Below, piece by piece: positions 26,468-35,614 of a DNA stretch of 64,000 bases; within the stretch, counting starts at the first letter, position 1; every line of letters begins with the position of its first letter. Location of the stretch: assembly GCF_000743355.1 (NCBI RefSeq), contig NZ_JQEI01000003.1:367448-431447 (forward strand), read 5' to 3'. Below the pieces are notes generated by a model. It saw only the letters and a program-made list of their open reading frames with translations. It did no database searches and was not told the origin of the DNA. Both the position numbers and the translations under genes were made by a program. Source of the DNA: Serratia sp. Ag1 (GTDB lineage Bacteria; Pseudomonadota; Gammaproteobacteria; Enterobacterales; Enterobacteriaceae).

Positions 26468-26833
26468 ATGACAGCAGCCAATACCTGTGCAGGTGGAACA
26501 AGTTTTGCCGGATGTACTCCGATGATTCCGATCCCGGGATCCAATACTGCGCCAAATACCAACGGCGTAAGAAACGTCAGCAATTATTTCTGCTGCGGTG
26601 GTAATGAGCAGAATCTGAACACTACTCGCACTTCCACCATTGATGCCGGCAGCATCCTGGGAGCGGCCTCTGGAACCCATTCCGCCAAGATGGACCCTAT
26701 GCAAGGCTCAGCAAAATACTTTCTTAAGGGCTGCCCGGCAACACGTTTAGGAGATATGAGCATGACCAATAACCACAATGCGTCATCAACACAAATCGCC
26801 CCTAGCCAAACGAAGTTCTTTATCAATGTGTAA
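26468..26833 (+). CDS. DUF4150 PAAR-like tip protein
   Basis: A 121-residue PAAR-like protein of the DUF4150 family that should cap the VgrG spike. The N-terminal SFAGCTPMIPIPGS and the later KGCPATRLGDMSMTNNHNAS are typical. His and Cys residues in the latter could bind the metal at the point of the cone. The protein ends directly after the PAAR-like domain with no toxin domain attached. The start is the ATG at 26468, 5 bp after DUF3540. The last 8 bases overlap tssJ. Confidence 0.85.
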   Translation: MTAANTCAGGTSFAGCTPMIPIPGSNTAPNTNGVRNVSNYFCCGGNEQNLNTTRTSTIDAGSILGAASGTHSAKMDPMQGSAKYFLKGCPATRLGDMSMTNNHNASSTQIAPSQTKFFINV

Positions 26834-27338
26834 TCGATTCCATTACCACTCGCTGCCCATTCTGATGGGATGGGCACTGCTCAGCGGCTGCAGCTGGTTT
26901 TCCTCCGTACCGGAAATCCCGCCACAGCAGCGGCAGATTGCTCTGCAATTGAATGCGGCGCCGAGCATCAATCCTGGCACCAATGGTCAGGCACAGCCGG
27001 TGAAAGTCTGCATCATCGAAACCAATCTTGATGGCTGGTCACCACCAGGGCTGTACCAAGGGACTCCCTGTACTGATATCAACATCGGCGGTGAAGTGCT
27101 CAGCGTGAGCCAATACATTCTGGCCCCGATGGAGACTCGCAGTTATCTGCGCGAAGTCCCTTTCGAGCAAGAGCGCTGGCTGGTGATTGCCGCTGAATTT
27201 CAAGACGCCAGTAAGGGCAAAAACCTGATGCAACTGAAATCTGTTGCCCGTGCTGATTTTAGCCCTGTGGTGAATGTGGATGGCAGTCGTTTGATACTGC
27301 TCGCCAATACACCCCCAGTCGTTTCAAAGGAAAAGTAA
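26826..27338 (+). CDS. tssJ: T6SS outer-membrane lipoprotein TssJ
   Basis: A 170-residue lipoprotein. The lipobox is LLSGC with Cys22, followed by a Ser/Pro-rich linker and a transthyretin-like β-domain (segment LNAAPSINPGTNG, then QPVKVCIIETN). It anchors TssM to the outer membrane. Cys22 is followed by Ser-Trp, not Asp, so the Lol system should sort it to the outer membrane. The start is the ATG at 26826, overlapping the DUF4150 gene by 8 bases. Starting at Met14 would leave too short a signal peptide. Confidence 0.9.
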   Translation: MCNRFHYHSLPILMGWALLSGCSWFSSVPEIPPQQRQIALQLNAAPSINPGTNGQAQPVKVCIIETNLDGWSPPGLYQGTPCTDINIGGEVLSVSQYILAPMETRSYLREVPFEQERWLVIAAEFQDASKGKNLMQLKSVARADFSPVVNVDGSRLILLANTPPVVSKEK

Positions 27339-27339
27339 T

Positions 27340-28695
27340 ATGCTGCCAAAACAACGTGTTGCCTGGGTTGAGGGAATGTTGATGGAACCACAGCATTTCC
27401 AACAGCAGGAACGTTATCTGGAACATTTTATCGACATGCGTGCTCGTAGCCTGAGCGCACTCGCCTGGGGATTCCAGACGCTGAGCATCGATCAAGGGCT
27501 ACTGGACCAAGGCAAGTTTGCCCTGAACAAAGCCAGCGGTGTGTTCCCTGATGGTACCCCTTTCAGCATGGGGAATAGTGAACCACTACCACTGCCTTTT
27601 GATCCCGGAGATAACTGCCAGGGCAATGTCATCTGTCTTTCGGTTCTGATGGATATTCCTGGCAATACCTATATCGACCTGACCGGGGGTAAACAAGGTA
27701 GCCGCTTCGGCGCGTTAGATGCAGAAGTTCAGGATCGTAACCATGGTATTACAGCGGAAGGCACCCCGCAGATTGCCACGCTACAACTCGGGCAATTACA
27801 GACCAGGCTCAATCTGCGTAGCGCTGTCAGTGACGCGGAATCGATGCTACCTATCGCCCGGATCAAAGAGCGCACGCGGGATGGCCGACTGATTCTTGAT
27901 GACAAATTTTTACCACCGATGCTGGACTTCCGGGCGACAGGTTGGTTGGAAAATGCGACCACTGAGCTTTTAGGCCTGATCGTACAGCGTTTGGAAGCGG
28001 TTTATCGTCCGGATGTTCCATTATCCATGGGGGGCTTATCTGAACTGCTGGAATTACTTTTGCTGCAAACGCTCAGCGAATACAACTTAAAGCTTTCACA
28101 TCTCGTCACCCAGCGCCAGGTCCATCCTGAGTGCCTATTCCAATTGCTGCTGGGGTTGCTTGGCCGTTTGAGCACCATTCCTGGGGGAGAAAAACCCTGG
28201 GCACGTCAGGATTTATTCTACGCTCACCACGAACCGCACAGTGGCTATTTCTCGCTGTTTGCCGCGCTGCGCCGCGCACTGTCTCTGGTGATTGAAGCTC
28301 CGGCGGTCGCTCTGCCATTTGTTGAACGTGGCGATAATATCTATCTGTGCCAAAACGATGCCCAACTGCGCCTGGAAAAACTGATCTTTACCGTCCAGGC
28401 AAAATTACCAACCGACACAATACGCACCTATTTCCCTGCCCAAACCAAGCTTGGGCCGGTCGAAAAAATCGTCCAGCTCATTGATCTGCAACTTCCTGGG
28501 GCCAGGATGATGCCCATGGCTTCGCCGCCAAGACACATTCCTTATTACCCCAACAGTGTCTATTTCGAGGTCGATCACTCTGACCCGATTTATCAGGAAA
28601 TGATGTCAGGCACCGCTATCGCGCTCAGTATTGTTGGGGACTTCCCTGAACTGCGTTTTGAAGCCTGGGGATTACGGCAAGGGAGAGTCGGATGA
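27340..28695 (+). CDS. tssK: T6SS baseplate-membrane connector TssK
   Basis: A 451-residue TssK of normal length. The start, RVAWVEGMLMEPQHFQQQER, is strongly diagnostic. The middle contains YRPDVPLSMGGLSELLELLL, and the C-terminal domain contains DHSDPIYQEM. TssK trimers link the baseplate wedges to TssL/TssM. The start is the ATG at 27340, one base after tssJ, with AAGGAAAAG as the RBS. The stop overlaps tssL by 4 bases (ATGA). Confidence 0.95.
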   Translation: MLPKQRVAWVEGMLMEPQHFQQQERYLEHFIDMRARSLSALAWGFQTLSIDQGLLDQGKFALNKASGVFPDGTPFSMGNSEPLPLPFDPGDNCQGNVICLSVLMDIPGNTYIDLTGGKQGSRFGALDAEVQDRNHGITAEGTPQIATLQLGQLQTRLNLRSAVSDAESMLPIARIKERTRDGRLILDDKFLPPMLDFRATGWLENATTELLGLIVQRLEAVYRPDVPLSMGGLSELLELLLLQTLSEYNLKLSHLVTQRQVHPECLFQLLLGLLGRLSTIPGGEKPWARQDLFYAHHEPHSGYFSLFAALRRALSLVIEAPAVALPFVERGDNIYLCQNDAQLRLEKLIFTVQAKLPTDTIRTYFPAQTKLGPVEKIVQLIDLQLPGARMMPMASPPRHIPYYPNSVYFEVDHSDPIYQEMMSGTAIALSIVGDFPELRFEAWGLRQGRVG

Positions 28696-30227
28696 ATGAT
28701 TTTGAACGCCAGATCCGTGAGGCGATTTCTGCTGCACGCAATGGTGTGCGGCATGCGGAACAATCGTTAACCAACCCTATCTGGCAGGCCAAAAGCAGTA
28801 TGGCTTCCTTGAGCGGTATTCTGCCCAACGGGACCATCTCTGAGCCACCATCGCAGGCGAAGGAGGATACCGGTCATTATGGCAAACCGGCCAACGAGTC
28901 GTTAGACCCCACAGTGGACGATTCACCGCTCGCCCCCCCTCTTACGGCTCCCGGCAATGCTGCTCGCAGAGGAACGGCGCAGGCCAAACCCTATTGGTCA
29001 ATGACCGATCGCCCCGGTGTGCTATCAGGAACCTGGAGCAACCCCTATATCGCTGCTGCTATGCCGCTGTTGCTGCAGGTAGAACGCCTCAGAGCCAATC
29101 CTGCCAGCAGAATGGGCGAAATCAGACCACCGTTGGTGAGAGAGATTCAGTATTTCCAACAAAGTCTACAGAAGCAAAACAGCCCGGCGGAGGATGTTCA
29201 TCATCTCTCTTACCTGTGTTGTACCTACATCGATGGCGTTTTCCCCAACCTACAAACGTCAGAATCGTTCAACCGAAGCCTGCTGGTGGAATTTCACCGT
29301 GATGCCTGGGGTGGGGAAGACTGCTTTGAGCATTTACAGGAATATCTGGAGTCACCAAAGCAAAACCGCCAGGTTCTGGAGTTCTACGATCTGATCCTGT
29401 CGCTGGGGTTTGAGGGGAAATTCCAGATGGTTGAACACGGTGGCGTGCTGTTGATGGACTTGCGTAACCGCCTGCACACCCTGCTCTATGGGCAGAATGC
29501 CACTGAATCATTGGCCATCGCGCAGGTCGCGACAAGCTCGCCACGGCGTACTTACGTCAAAGCATTGAAAATATTCTGCTATGGCCTCGCTATCTGCCTA
29601 TGTGCTTACGCTGGCAGCGCCTGGTATCTGCATGAACAGTCACGCCAAATCCGCAGCGATATCCTGGCCTGGGTGCCGCCTGAGCCACGCAAGATCAACA
29701 TCATGGAGACACTGCCTAATCCTCTATCGAAGATTTTGAACGAAGGCTGGCTGGAAGTACGAAAAGATCCACGCGGCTGGCTGCTGATTTTTACCTCAGA
29801 CGGTGCGTTCCGCACGGGCCAGGCACAGCTCTCGGAAGAGTTCCTGAACAAACGCAATATCGAACGTTTGGGCGAAGCCTTAGCGCCATGGCCTGGCGAT
29901 CTGGAGGTCATCGGTCATACGGATAGCCAGCCTTTCCGTAATAGTTCAAGCAACTCCAATCTCAAACTTTCTGAAGCCAGGGCCATCGTGGTAGCAGATA
30001 AGTTACGGGAATCTACCGATATCAATCAGATGCATCAACGTGAGATCAGTGCGATCGGGCGCGGCGAAAGCGAACCACTGGCCGACAACACCACGGAAGA
30101 GGGGCGCCGCCGTAACCGCCGTGTCGATATCCTCTGGAAAATCGGCAACCGCGATGCCGATCGGGCCATGCAGGAGTTTATTGATAGCAGCACCCCCGCG
30201 CTCTTGGGTAACAACAGACAACAATAG
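28692..30227 (+). CDS. tssL: T6SS inner-membrane protein TssL with OmpA-like domain
   Basis: A 511-residue extended TssL. Residues 1-105 are a polar N-terminal extension. The DotU-type cytoplasmic domain occupies about 110-280 (FHRDAWGGEDCFEHLQEYL). One transmembrane helix spans about 288-310. A periplasmic OmpA-like peptidoglycan-binding domain occupies about 365-482, with VIGHTDSQPFRNSSSNSNLK followed by LSEARA, and GRRRNRRVDI. The fused domain anchors the membrane complex to the cell wall, so no separate TagL is needed. It starts in an ATGA overlap with tssK. Confidence 0.94.
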   Translation: MNDFERQIREAISAARNGVRHAEQSLTNPIWQAKSSMASLSGILPNGTISEPPSQAKEDTGHYGKPANESLDPTVDDSPLAPPLTAPGNAARRGTAQAKPYWSMTDRPGVLSGTWSNPYIAAAMPLLLQVERLRANPASRMGEIRPPLVREIQYFQQSLQKQNSPAEDVHHLSYLCCTYIDGVFPNLQTSESFNRSLLVEFHRDAWGGEDCFEHLQEYLESPKQNRQVLEFYDLILSLGFEGKFQMVEHGGVLLMDLRNRLHTLLYGQNATESLAIAQVATSSPRRTYVKALKIFCYGLAICLCAYAGSAWYLHEQSRQIRSDILAWVPPEPRKINIMETLPNPLSKILNEGWLEVRKDPRGWLLIFTSDGAFRTGQAQLSEEFLNKRNIERLGEALAPWPGDLEVIGHTDSQPFRNSSSNSNLKLSEARAIVVADKLRESTDINQMHQREISAIGRGESEPLADNTTEEGRRRNRRVDILWKIGNRDADRAMQEFIDSSTPALLGNNRQQ

Positions 30228-30235
30228 GGATCGTT

Positions 30236-33200
30236 ATGATACGCCGACTTCTGATTTTGATGATCGCTCTGGTGCTTTGCTACGCCGTCTGGTGGATAGG
30301 GCCCCTGATCGCGATTGGCCCTTATTTCCCATTGGGCGGTATTTGGGTTAGAAAAATCATTATCACACTCATTCTGTGCTGGGCGTTATGGCCTTTTGTC
30401 GCAGTTTGTCTGAGTTGGATTTTTCGCCACATTCGAGCGCCATTGCCGCAACGCAAGAAAAAAACGGTGCAGTTGGATCGCGTTTCTGCACGTTTTTATG
30501 ATGCACTCCGTACGCTGCAACATGTTAGCCTCGCGGGCCAAAAAACGCGCTGGCAACGCTGGCGTGAAAGCAGGAAACGCCAATACATCGATGAGAAGCC
30601 CTGGTTTCTGGTTATGGGGCCGCCAGGATGTGGAAAAACCTCACTTATCTATGAAAGCGGTGAACACTTTTTGCTGTCAGAGCAATATGGTTTGGCACAA
30701 ACGACTGACATCGGCCCGACGCAAGACTGTAACTGGTGGCTGACAGAGCGCGCAGTTTATATCGATACTGCGGGCGAATGGATTCTGTTACACGGACAGA
30801 GTGAAGAAGCGGGTATCGCGAAACAGAAACTGTTCTCCATGATCCGCAAACACCGACGCTACCCGGGAATCGATGGGATCATTCTCTGCCTGGATGCCGA
30901 AATGCTGCTGCATGCTTCTCTGACCGAACGCAAATCGTTGTCAGATACGTTACGTGTTCGTATTCAAGAGACGGCGGCCAGTTTTCATACCGATATTGCC
31001 GTCTATCTTCTGCTGAACAATATCGACAAGTTACCGGGCGGTGAGGTTTTTCTTTCGTTGATCAGCGATGATCTGCTCGCCGAAGGGCTTGGCATCAGCC
31101 TCACTTGCAACGCGCAAGGCCACAATAACTTTGCCGCCGATGAGGCTCGCTACCGTGAGTTGCAAGCTAAAGTCAGCCGCTACGTTCTAGAGATCCTGCA
31201 TAGCGCCCCCGATGCTGAAGTACGCCAGCAACTCCTGCTGTTTACAGAAAGCCTGGGGGCTTTGCACAAGCCACTATTCAGCCTATTTGAACAGGTCTTC
31301 CCCGCCACGCCGATTGGTTACTCAGGTTGTCTGCGGCAATTCTGGCTGGGTAGCACCCTAACGCTCTCTGCTTGGGAGGACTCTTTTGAAACTCGCCCTA
31401 TCGGGCCAATCTACTACCCGGCACTCAGCAACGCTATCACCGAACGTGGGATCCTGCATTCGTCAGGCCCGCTGCCAGTGCGTAACCGCCTGATGCTGAT
31501 TGGCCGCTACCTTTTGGTCACCTTATTGCTCTGCCTGACGCTACTGATGCTGGGTAACCGCTACTTCTGGGAGTATGACTATATCGCCTATGCCTCGGCA
31601 CGCTTTGAGGAAACCAAACGTATCGTGCGCGATATCCCCTTAACCAACCAAATCAATGACGATTTAGTGGCCGCTTTTGAACAATTGGGCTACATCAGCA
31701 CCCAGTTTCTAGAAAGTACACCTCCAGTGCTGACCCCCTATTTTGAGCATCGTCTGCTCAATCAGGTCATGCTGCAAACCTATCACCGCCATCTGAACAA
31801 GATATTCTGGCCTGCGGTCGAGAATTACGTCGCCAATGAATTGCGCAAAGACACCCTGTCTGACAATGACGACGGATATGGCACCCTGAAAATCTATCTG
31901 ATGTTGGGTCACCCGGAACGACGCTCACCGGAAGAGTTGGAGAACTGGTTCATGAGCCGCTGGAACGACTTCGCGCCGCAGGGCTATACCCTCAGCGAAC
32001 GTAAACTCTTCAGCTATCATCTGCGCGAACTGTTTTCTGATACCTCCGCTAACGCTCCCAAAGCCAAGATGGACGATGAGTTAATCCGTACCGCGCGTAT
32101 CAAAGCAATGAGGATCCCGATTCACATTCGGGTGGTACAGCGCATTCAGGACAAACCACTGCCGCCGCGTATTGAAAATATTACGCTGGCAGATATGGCT
32201 GGCCCTAGCGTAACCCTGATGCTACGGCGTAAAAGCCCAAGTACCGTCACCGATCTCGCGATCCCTGGCTTTTATACCCGAGCCAGTTATCACGATGTAT
32301 TTCTGGCTCAGCTCCAGGAGGCTTCTGAAGCCATGATCCAGGAACAAAGCTGGGTACTCAGTGACAGTAAAGACTCCTTCAGCCAGGTCAATTTATTAGC
32401 CACGGCGCAAAAGCTGTCTGACGAAGCGCGGAAATATTACCTGATGGAGTATGCCAACCAATGGGACGCGCTACTGAATGACATCCGTGTACGCCCCATC
32501 AACGATCTGGATGATGCCGCACTGCTGGCACGCCAATTTTCCGATCCTTCTTCTCCACTCGCCAATCTGGTGCGCTTCGCCACGCGGGAAACCACGCTCA
32601 ATGCCAATAACCAGGATGATGTGACCGGTTGGTTTGACACCCAGCGCACCAAACTGAATCAGGCTCGTCGTAACGTGATCGATCAGATGTCGGGGGAACG
32701 CTCACGCTTTCGGCTAACGCCAGAGAAAAGCGTCGAAGATCGTTTTGAGCTGCTACGTCGGCTTGGCTATCAGTTGCAACAATCCTCAACCAGTAACAGC
32801 GATCCACTCGCCAACGCTTTTGAGCAGATCTACAACCAATTGATTACGCTGTCAGTCTCACTACGAGCAGGCCAGATCCTGCCCAAAAACAGTGACTTTA
32901 ACCGTTTGCAAATTGATATGGCACGCCAACCGGAACCGGTGCGCAGCGTGATGATGGATCTCCTGTCAACCGGCCAAAATCAGAGCATGCAACAAAGCAA
33001 AGAAAACCTGAGTAAAGGGGTTTCTTCTATTGCGTCGGACTTATGTAATAAAACCGTCAGTGGGCGCTACCCTTTCAACCGCTCAGCGAGAGAAGAAATC
33101 GGTATCACCGATTTTAGCCGCATGTTCAGCCAAAGTGGCGCTATGCAGAGCTTCTTTGACCAGAATCTGGCGCCTTATGTTGATACCAGTGGCAACCGTT

Positions 33201-33697
33201 GGCAGGTAAAACCAGATAGTGCGGGTGTGGTGACGTCAAAAACGCTTGGTGCATTCGAGAATGCCTCTCTGATTCGTGACACCTTCTTCGACGCCTCAGG
33301 CAAGATGGCCATGTCTATGATTATTCGCCCTATCTCATTGTCTCCGAGCATTCTGGAGGCCGTACTGGATGTGGATGGTCAGGTTCTTTCCTATAGCCAC
33401 GGCTACAGCCAACCGATGCGCGTTGACTGGCCCGGCCCAAAAGGTGGGGTCTATATCCGTCTAACGTTTAAAACACAGAGCGGAAAAATTGAAACGGTCA
33501 GTTTTGACGGGCCTTGGGCTATTTTCCGTATGTATGACGCCAGTAACCCAGTGAAGCTCAGCAGCAATAGCCGTGAACTCACGATAGCCATGAATGCAAT
33601 CAGCGGATTTTTCAAAGTAGAACTCAGCTCAACCATGAAGGACTACCCACTCTGGTCACAGGCGCTGAGTCAATTTTCATGCCCCAAAAACCTGTAA
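30236..33697 (+). CDS. tssM: T6SS inner-membrane channel protein TssM (IcmF)
   Basis: An 1153-residue IcmF-family protein. Two transmembrane helices lie at about 5-30 and 42-64 and a third at about 423-443. The cytoplasmic NTPase domain has an intact Walker A, GPPGCGKTS, at 128-136, so it probably binds nucleotide. The large periplasmic part has the IcmF-related middle and the C-terminal β-domain that meets TssJ (WPGPKGGVYIRLTF). It joins TssJ and TssL in the trans-envelope complex. The start is the ATG at 30236, 8 bp after tssL. Confidence 0.95.
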   Translation: MIRRLLILMIALVLCYAVWWIGPLIAIGPYFPLGGIWVRKIIITLILCWALWPFVAVCLSWIFRHIRAPLPQRKKKTVQLDRVSARFYDALRTLQHVSLAGQKTRWQRWRESRKRQYIDEKPWFLVMGPPGCGKTSLIYESGEHFLLSEQYGLAQTTDIGPTQDCNWWLTERAVYIDTAGEWILLHGQSEEAGIAKQKLFSMIRKHRRYPGIDGIILCLDAEMLLHASLTERKSLSDTLRVRIQETAASFHTDIAVYLLLNNIDKLPGGEVFLSLISDDLLAEGLGISLTCNAQGHNNFAADEARYRELQAKVSRYVLEILHSAPDAEVRQQLLLFTESLGALHKPLFSLFEQVFPATPIGYSGCLRQFWLGSTLTLSAWEDSFETRPIGPIYYPALSNAITERGILHSSGPLPVRNRLMLIGRYLLVTLLLCLTLLMLGNRYFWEYDYIAYASARFEETKRIVRDIPLTNQINDDLVAAFEQLGYISTQFLESTPPVLTPYFEHRLLNQVMLQTYHRHLNKIFWPAVENYVANELRKDTLSDNDDGYGTLKIYLMLGHPERRSPEELENWFMSRWNDFAPQGYTLSERKLFSYHLRELFSDTSANAPKAKMDDELIRTARIKAMRIPIHIRVVQRIQDKPLPPRIENITLADMAGPSVTLMLRRKSPSTVTDLAIPGFYTRASYHDVFLAQLQEASEAMIQEQSWVLSDSKDSFSQVNLLATAQKLSDEARKYYLMEYANQWDALLNDIRVRPINDLDDAALLARQFSDPSSPLANLVRFATRETTLNANNQDDVTGWFDTQRTKLNQARRNVIDQMSGERSRFRLTPEKSVEDRFELLRRLGYQLQQSSTSNSDPLANAFEQIYNQLITLSVSLRAGQILPKNSDFNRLQIDMARQPEPVRSVMMDLLSTGQNQSMQQSKENLSKGVSSIASDLCNKTVSGRYPFNRSAREEIGITDFSRMFSQSGAMQSFFDQNLAPYVDTSGNRWQVKPDSAGVVTSKTLGAFENASLIRDTFFDASGKMAMSMIIRPISLSPSILEAVLDVDGQVLSYSHGYSQPMRVDWPGPKGGVYIRLTFKTQSGKIETVSFDGPWAIFRMYDASNPVKLSSNSRELTIAMNAISGFFKVELSSTMKDYPLWSQALSQFSCPKNL

Positions 33698-33718
33698 CCA
33701 TAAAGAAGGAAAGATAAA

Positions 33719-34072
33719 ATGCTTGATCCAAAAACCGTAAAAGATGTTATGCAGTCAAGCTCAGGTCTGGGCCAGCAAGCCCAGTCTGAATTACAGAAGC
33801 CGTTTGTTAAAGGCATGCAGAATATGGAGATGTCGGGAGCCGATGCAGCAAGAAATATCATGCAGTCGGTTAATCAGTCATGCCAGACCATGATGGATGA
33901 TATGAACAAAATCCTGAACGGCATCCAGGATAATGTTGACGCACATCAGAAAATGCAACGCGAAGAACGGCCAAAAGACTTTGAAACAGCCATGAAAGAC
34001 TTGCGGAACACCTTATCCAGCGGTTTCCCAGAGGAAATGAAAAACATGTTTGATAAAGTACCGAAAATATAA
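33719..34072 (+). CDS. Small helical protein of unknown function at the T6SS end
   Basis: A 117-residue protein that I do not recognise. It is polar, Met-rich, Gln-rich and probably all-helical, with no signal peptide, membrane helix or enzymatic motif. A possible coiled coil runs through about 45-85 (Met-Met-Asp-Asp-Met-Asn-Lys region). A strong RBS, AAGGA, precedes the ATG at 33719. It is 21 bp after tssM in the same orientation and followed by a terminator, so it is the last gene of the locus. It could be an accessory, chaperone, immunity or secreted protein; the sequence does not decide. Confidence 0.7.
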   Translation: MLDPKTVKDVMQSSSGLGQQAQSELQKPFVKGMQNMEMSGADAARNIMQSVNQSCQTMMDDMNKILNGIQDNVDAHQKMQREERPKDFETAMKDLRNTLSSGFPEEMKNMFDKVPKI

Positions 34073-34096
34073 TCGTATCAACAGATAAAGCCACCT

Positions 34097-34129
34097 TTAA
34101 CGCAGAGAGGATAACCCTCTCTGCGTTTG
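34097..34129. terminator. Bidirectional terminator, T6SS end / ddlA end
   Basis: A near-perfect 12-bp stem, AACGCAGAGAGG with CCTCTCTGCGTT, has a short ATAA-type loop. It is preceded by TTT and followed by T/A bases on both strands. It separates the convergent T6SS locus and ddlA. Confidence 0.85.
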
Positions 34130-34135
34130 AAAGTG

Positions 34136-35242
34136 TTAAGTGCGATCAAACACCGAGCTGTTCAACCCGCGATCCTGCTGATGGCGCTCCAGCGCCAACT
34201 CAATCAATATGGTGATCAACTGGGTATAGCTTACTCCGCTGGCCCCCCACAGCTTCGGATACATACTGATATTGGTAAACCCTGGCAGCGTATTGATCTC
34301 GTTGATGATGACCTGATTATCTGGCGTCAGGAACACATCGACACGTGCCATACCCAAACAATCCAACGCCTTGAACGCCTGCAACGCAACGCTGCGGATG
34401 TTGTCGCTGGTCGCCTGATCGAGCGCCGCTGGCACCACCACCTGGGCACCCTGCTCGTTAATGTACTTGGTATCGTAAGAGTAAAACTCATCGCTCAGCA
34501 CGATTTCACCACACAGGCTGGCCTGTGGCCGATCGTTACCCAACACCGCGCATTCGATCTCACGGCCAACGATCGCTGATTCCACCAATACCTTGTGATC
34601 AAAGCTGAATGCCAGAGCCAGCGCGGGTTCAAACTCCGCCTGATCGTGCACTTTGCTGACACCAACGGAAGATCCCTGATTGGCCGGTTTGATAAACAGC
34701 GGCAACCCCAGCTGTTCCGTCAATTGCGCAAAGCTGTATTGCTGGCGGTTGGTACGCGTCAGCGTCACGAACGGCGCTACCGCCAGCCCGGCATCGCGCA
34801 GTAAGCGCTTGGTAACGTCTTTATCCATGCTGACTGCCGAGCCCAACACCCCGGCGCCGACAAAAGGTATATTGGCCATGCGCAACAACCCCTGCAGCGA
34901 GCCGTCTTCGCCCAGCGTACCGTGTACGATCGGGAACACCACATCAAGTTGCCCCAATGCGCCAGCGCCGTCGGCTGCAATCAGTTGCTGTTGCTCTTGC
35001 CCCGGTATCAGCGCCACGTTTTTATTGGAATGATTCAGCGCAATCAGCGCCGGGTTTTCCGCATTCAGCAAAAAATTAGAGGCATCGTTAATGTGCCATT
35101 GCCCTGTTTTATCAATCCCCAACAGCGTGACGTCAAACTTCTCTTTGTCGATGGCATCCAGAATATTTTTTGCCGACTGAAGCGAAACCTCATGTTCCGC
35201 CGATTTACCGCCAAAGATCACCCCAACACGTAGTTTAGTCAC
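34136..35242 (-). CDS. ddlA: D-alanine-D-alanine ligase A
   Basis: A 368-residue ATP-grasp ligase that joins two D-alanines for peptidoglycan in the cytoplasm. The start [20 protein letters not shown] aligns with recalled E. coli DdlA, as do [35 protein letters not shown] and [20 protein letters not shown]. The catalytic loop and metal-binding Glu/Asn residues are present. I chose the GTG at 35242 because AAGGA lies 7 bases upstream and homology starts there; the in-frame ATG at 35266 would place the RBS inside the gene. It converges with the T6SS locus. Confidence 0.93.
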   Translation of the reverse strand: MTKLRVGVIFGGKSAEHEVSLQSAKNILDAIDKEKFDVTLLGIDKTGQWHINDASNFLLNAENPALIALNHSNKNVALIPGQEQQQLIAADGAGALGQLDVVFPIVHGTLGEDGSLQGLLRMANIPFVGAGVLGSAVSMDKDVTKRLLRDAGLAVAPFVTLTRTNRQQYSFAQLTEQLGLPLFIKPANQGSSVGVSKVHDQAEFEPALALAFSFDHKVLVESAIVGREIECAVLGNDRPQASLCGEIVLSDEFYSYDTKYINEQGAQVVVPAALDQATSDNIRSVALQAFKALDCLGMARVDVFLTPDNQVIINEINTLPGFTNISMYPKLWGASGVSYTQLITILIELALERHQQDRGLNSSVFDRT

Positions 35243-35375
35243 GCCGAAATCCTTCTGAAAAGTCATCGCAAGAAAGCCAGCCATCACAATAAACGCATTG
35301 GCTGGCCCCAGCAATCAGGTGGCGAGGAAAATTCACCCGCCGCTAGAGCTCCATACCATAATTAGATAAAATGCA

Positions 35376-35381
35376 TATAAT
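35376..35381 (+). promoter_or_regulatory. Candidate -10 box before the ParD-like gene
   Basis: A perfect TATAAT lies in an AT-rich stretch 30 bp before the ParD-like start. No good -35 hexamer is seen at the right distance, so this is a modest candidate. Confidence 0.35.
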
Positions 35382-35410
35382 CTATATATAAACCATTTAT
35401 GGAGCATCTT

Positions 35411-35614
35411 ATGGGTCTTGTTAAAATTTCGGATGCGTTACATGACGATCTCCGGCTAGCCAGCCTCACCATGACGCGCTCCATCAATGCACAGGCAGAA
35501 CATTGGATCAGGATCGGTATGCTGGCGGAACTCAACCCGGAATTGACCTATCCGCAGTTGGTAAAAAAGCTGATGAAAGATAACGCGCTAACGCTGAAGG
35601 AGATTATCGGGTGA
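35411..35614 (+). CDS. ParD-like antitoxin family protein
   Basis: A 67-residue protein like the ParD_like family (ribbon-helix-helix-like antitoxins). The segment LVKISDALHDDLRLASLTMT followed by RSINAQAEHWIRIG fits the family. The start is the ATG at 35411 with GGAG at 35401-35404; the in-frame ATG at 35399 has no RBS. It ends in a GTGA overlap with the methionine aminopeptidase gene. A ParD-like partner would normally sit beside a ParE toxin, and none is present here. Confidence 0.8.
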   Translation: MGLVKISDALHDDLRLASLTMTRSINAQAEHWIRIGMLAELNPELTYPQLVKKLMKDNALTLKEIIG

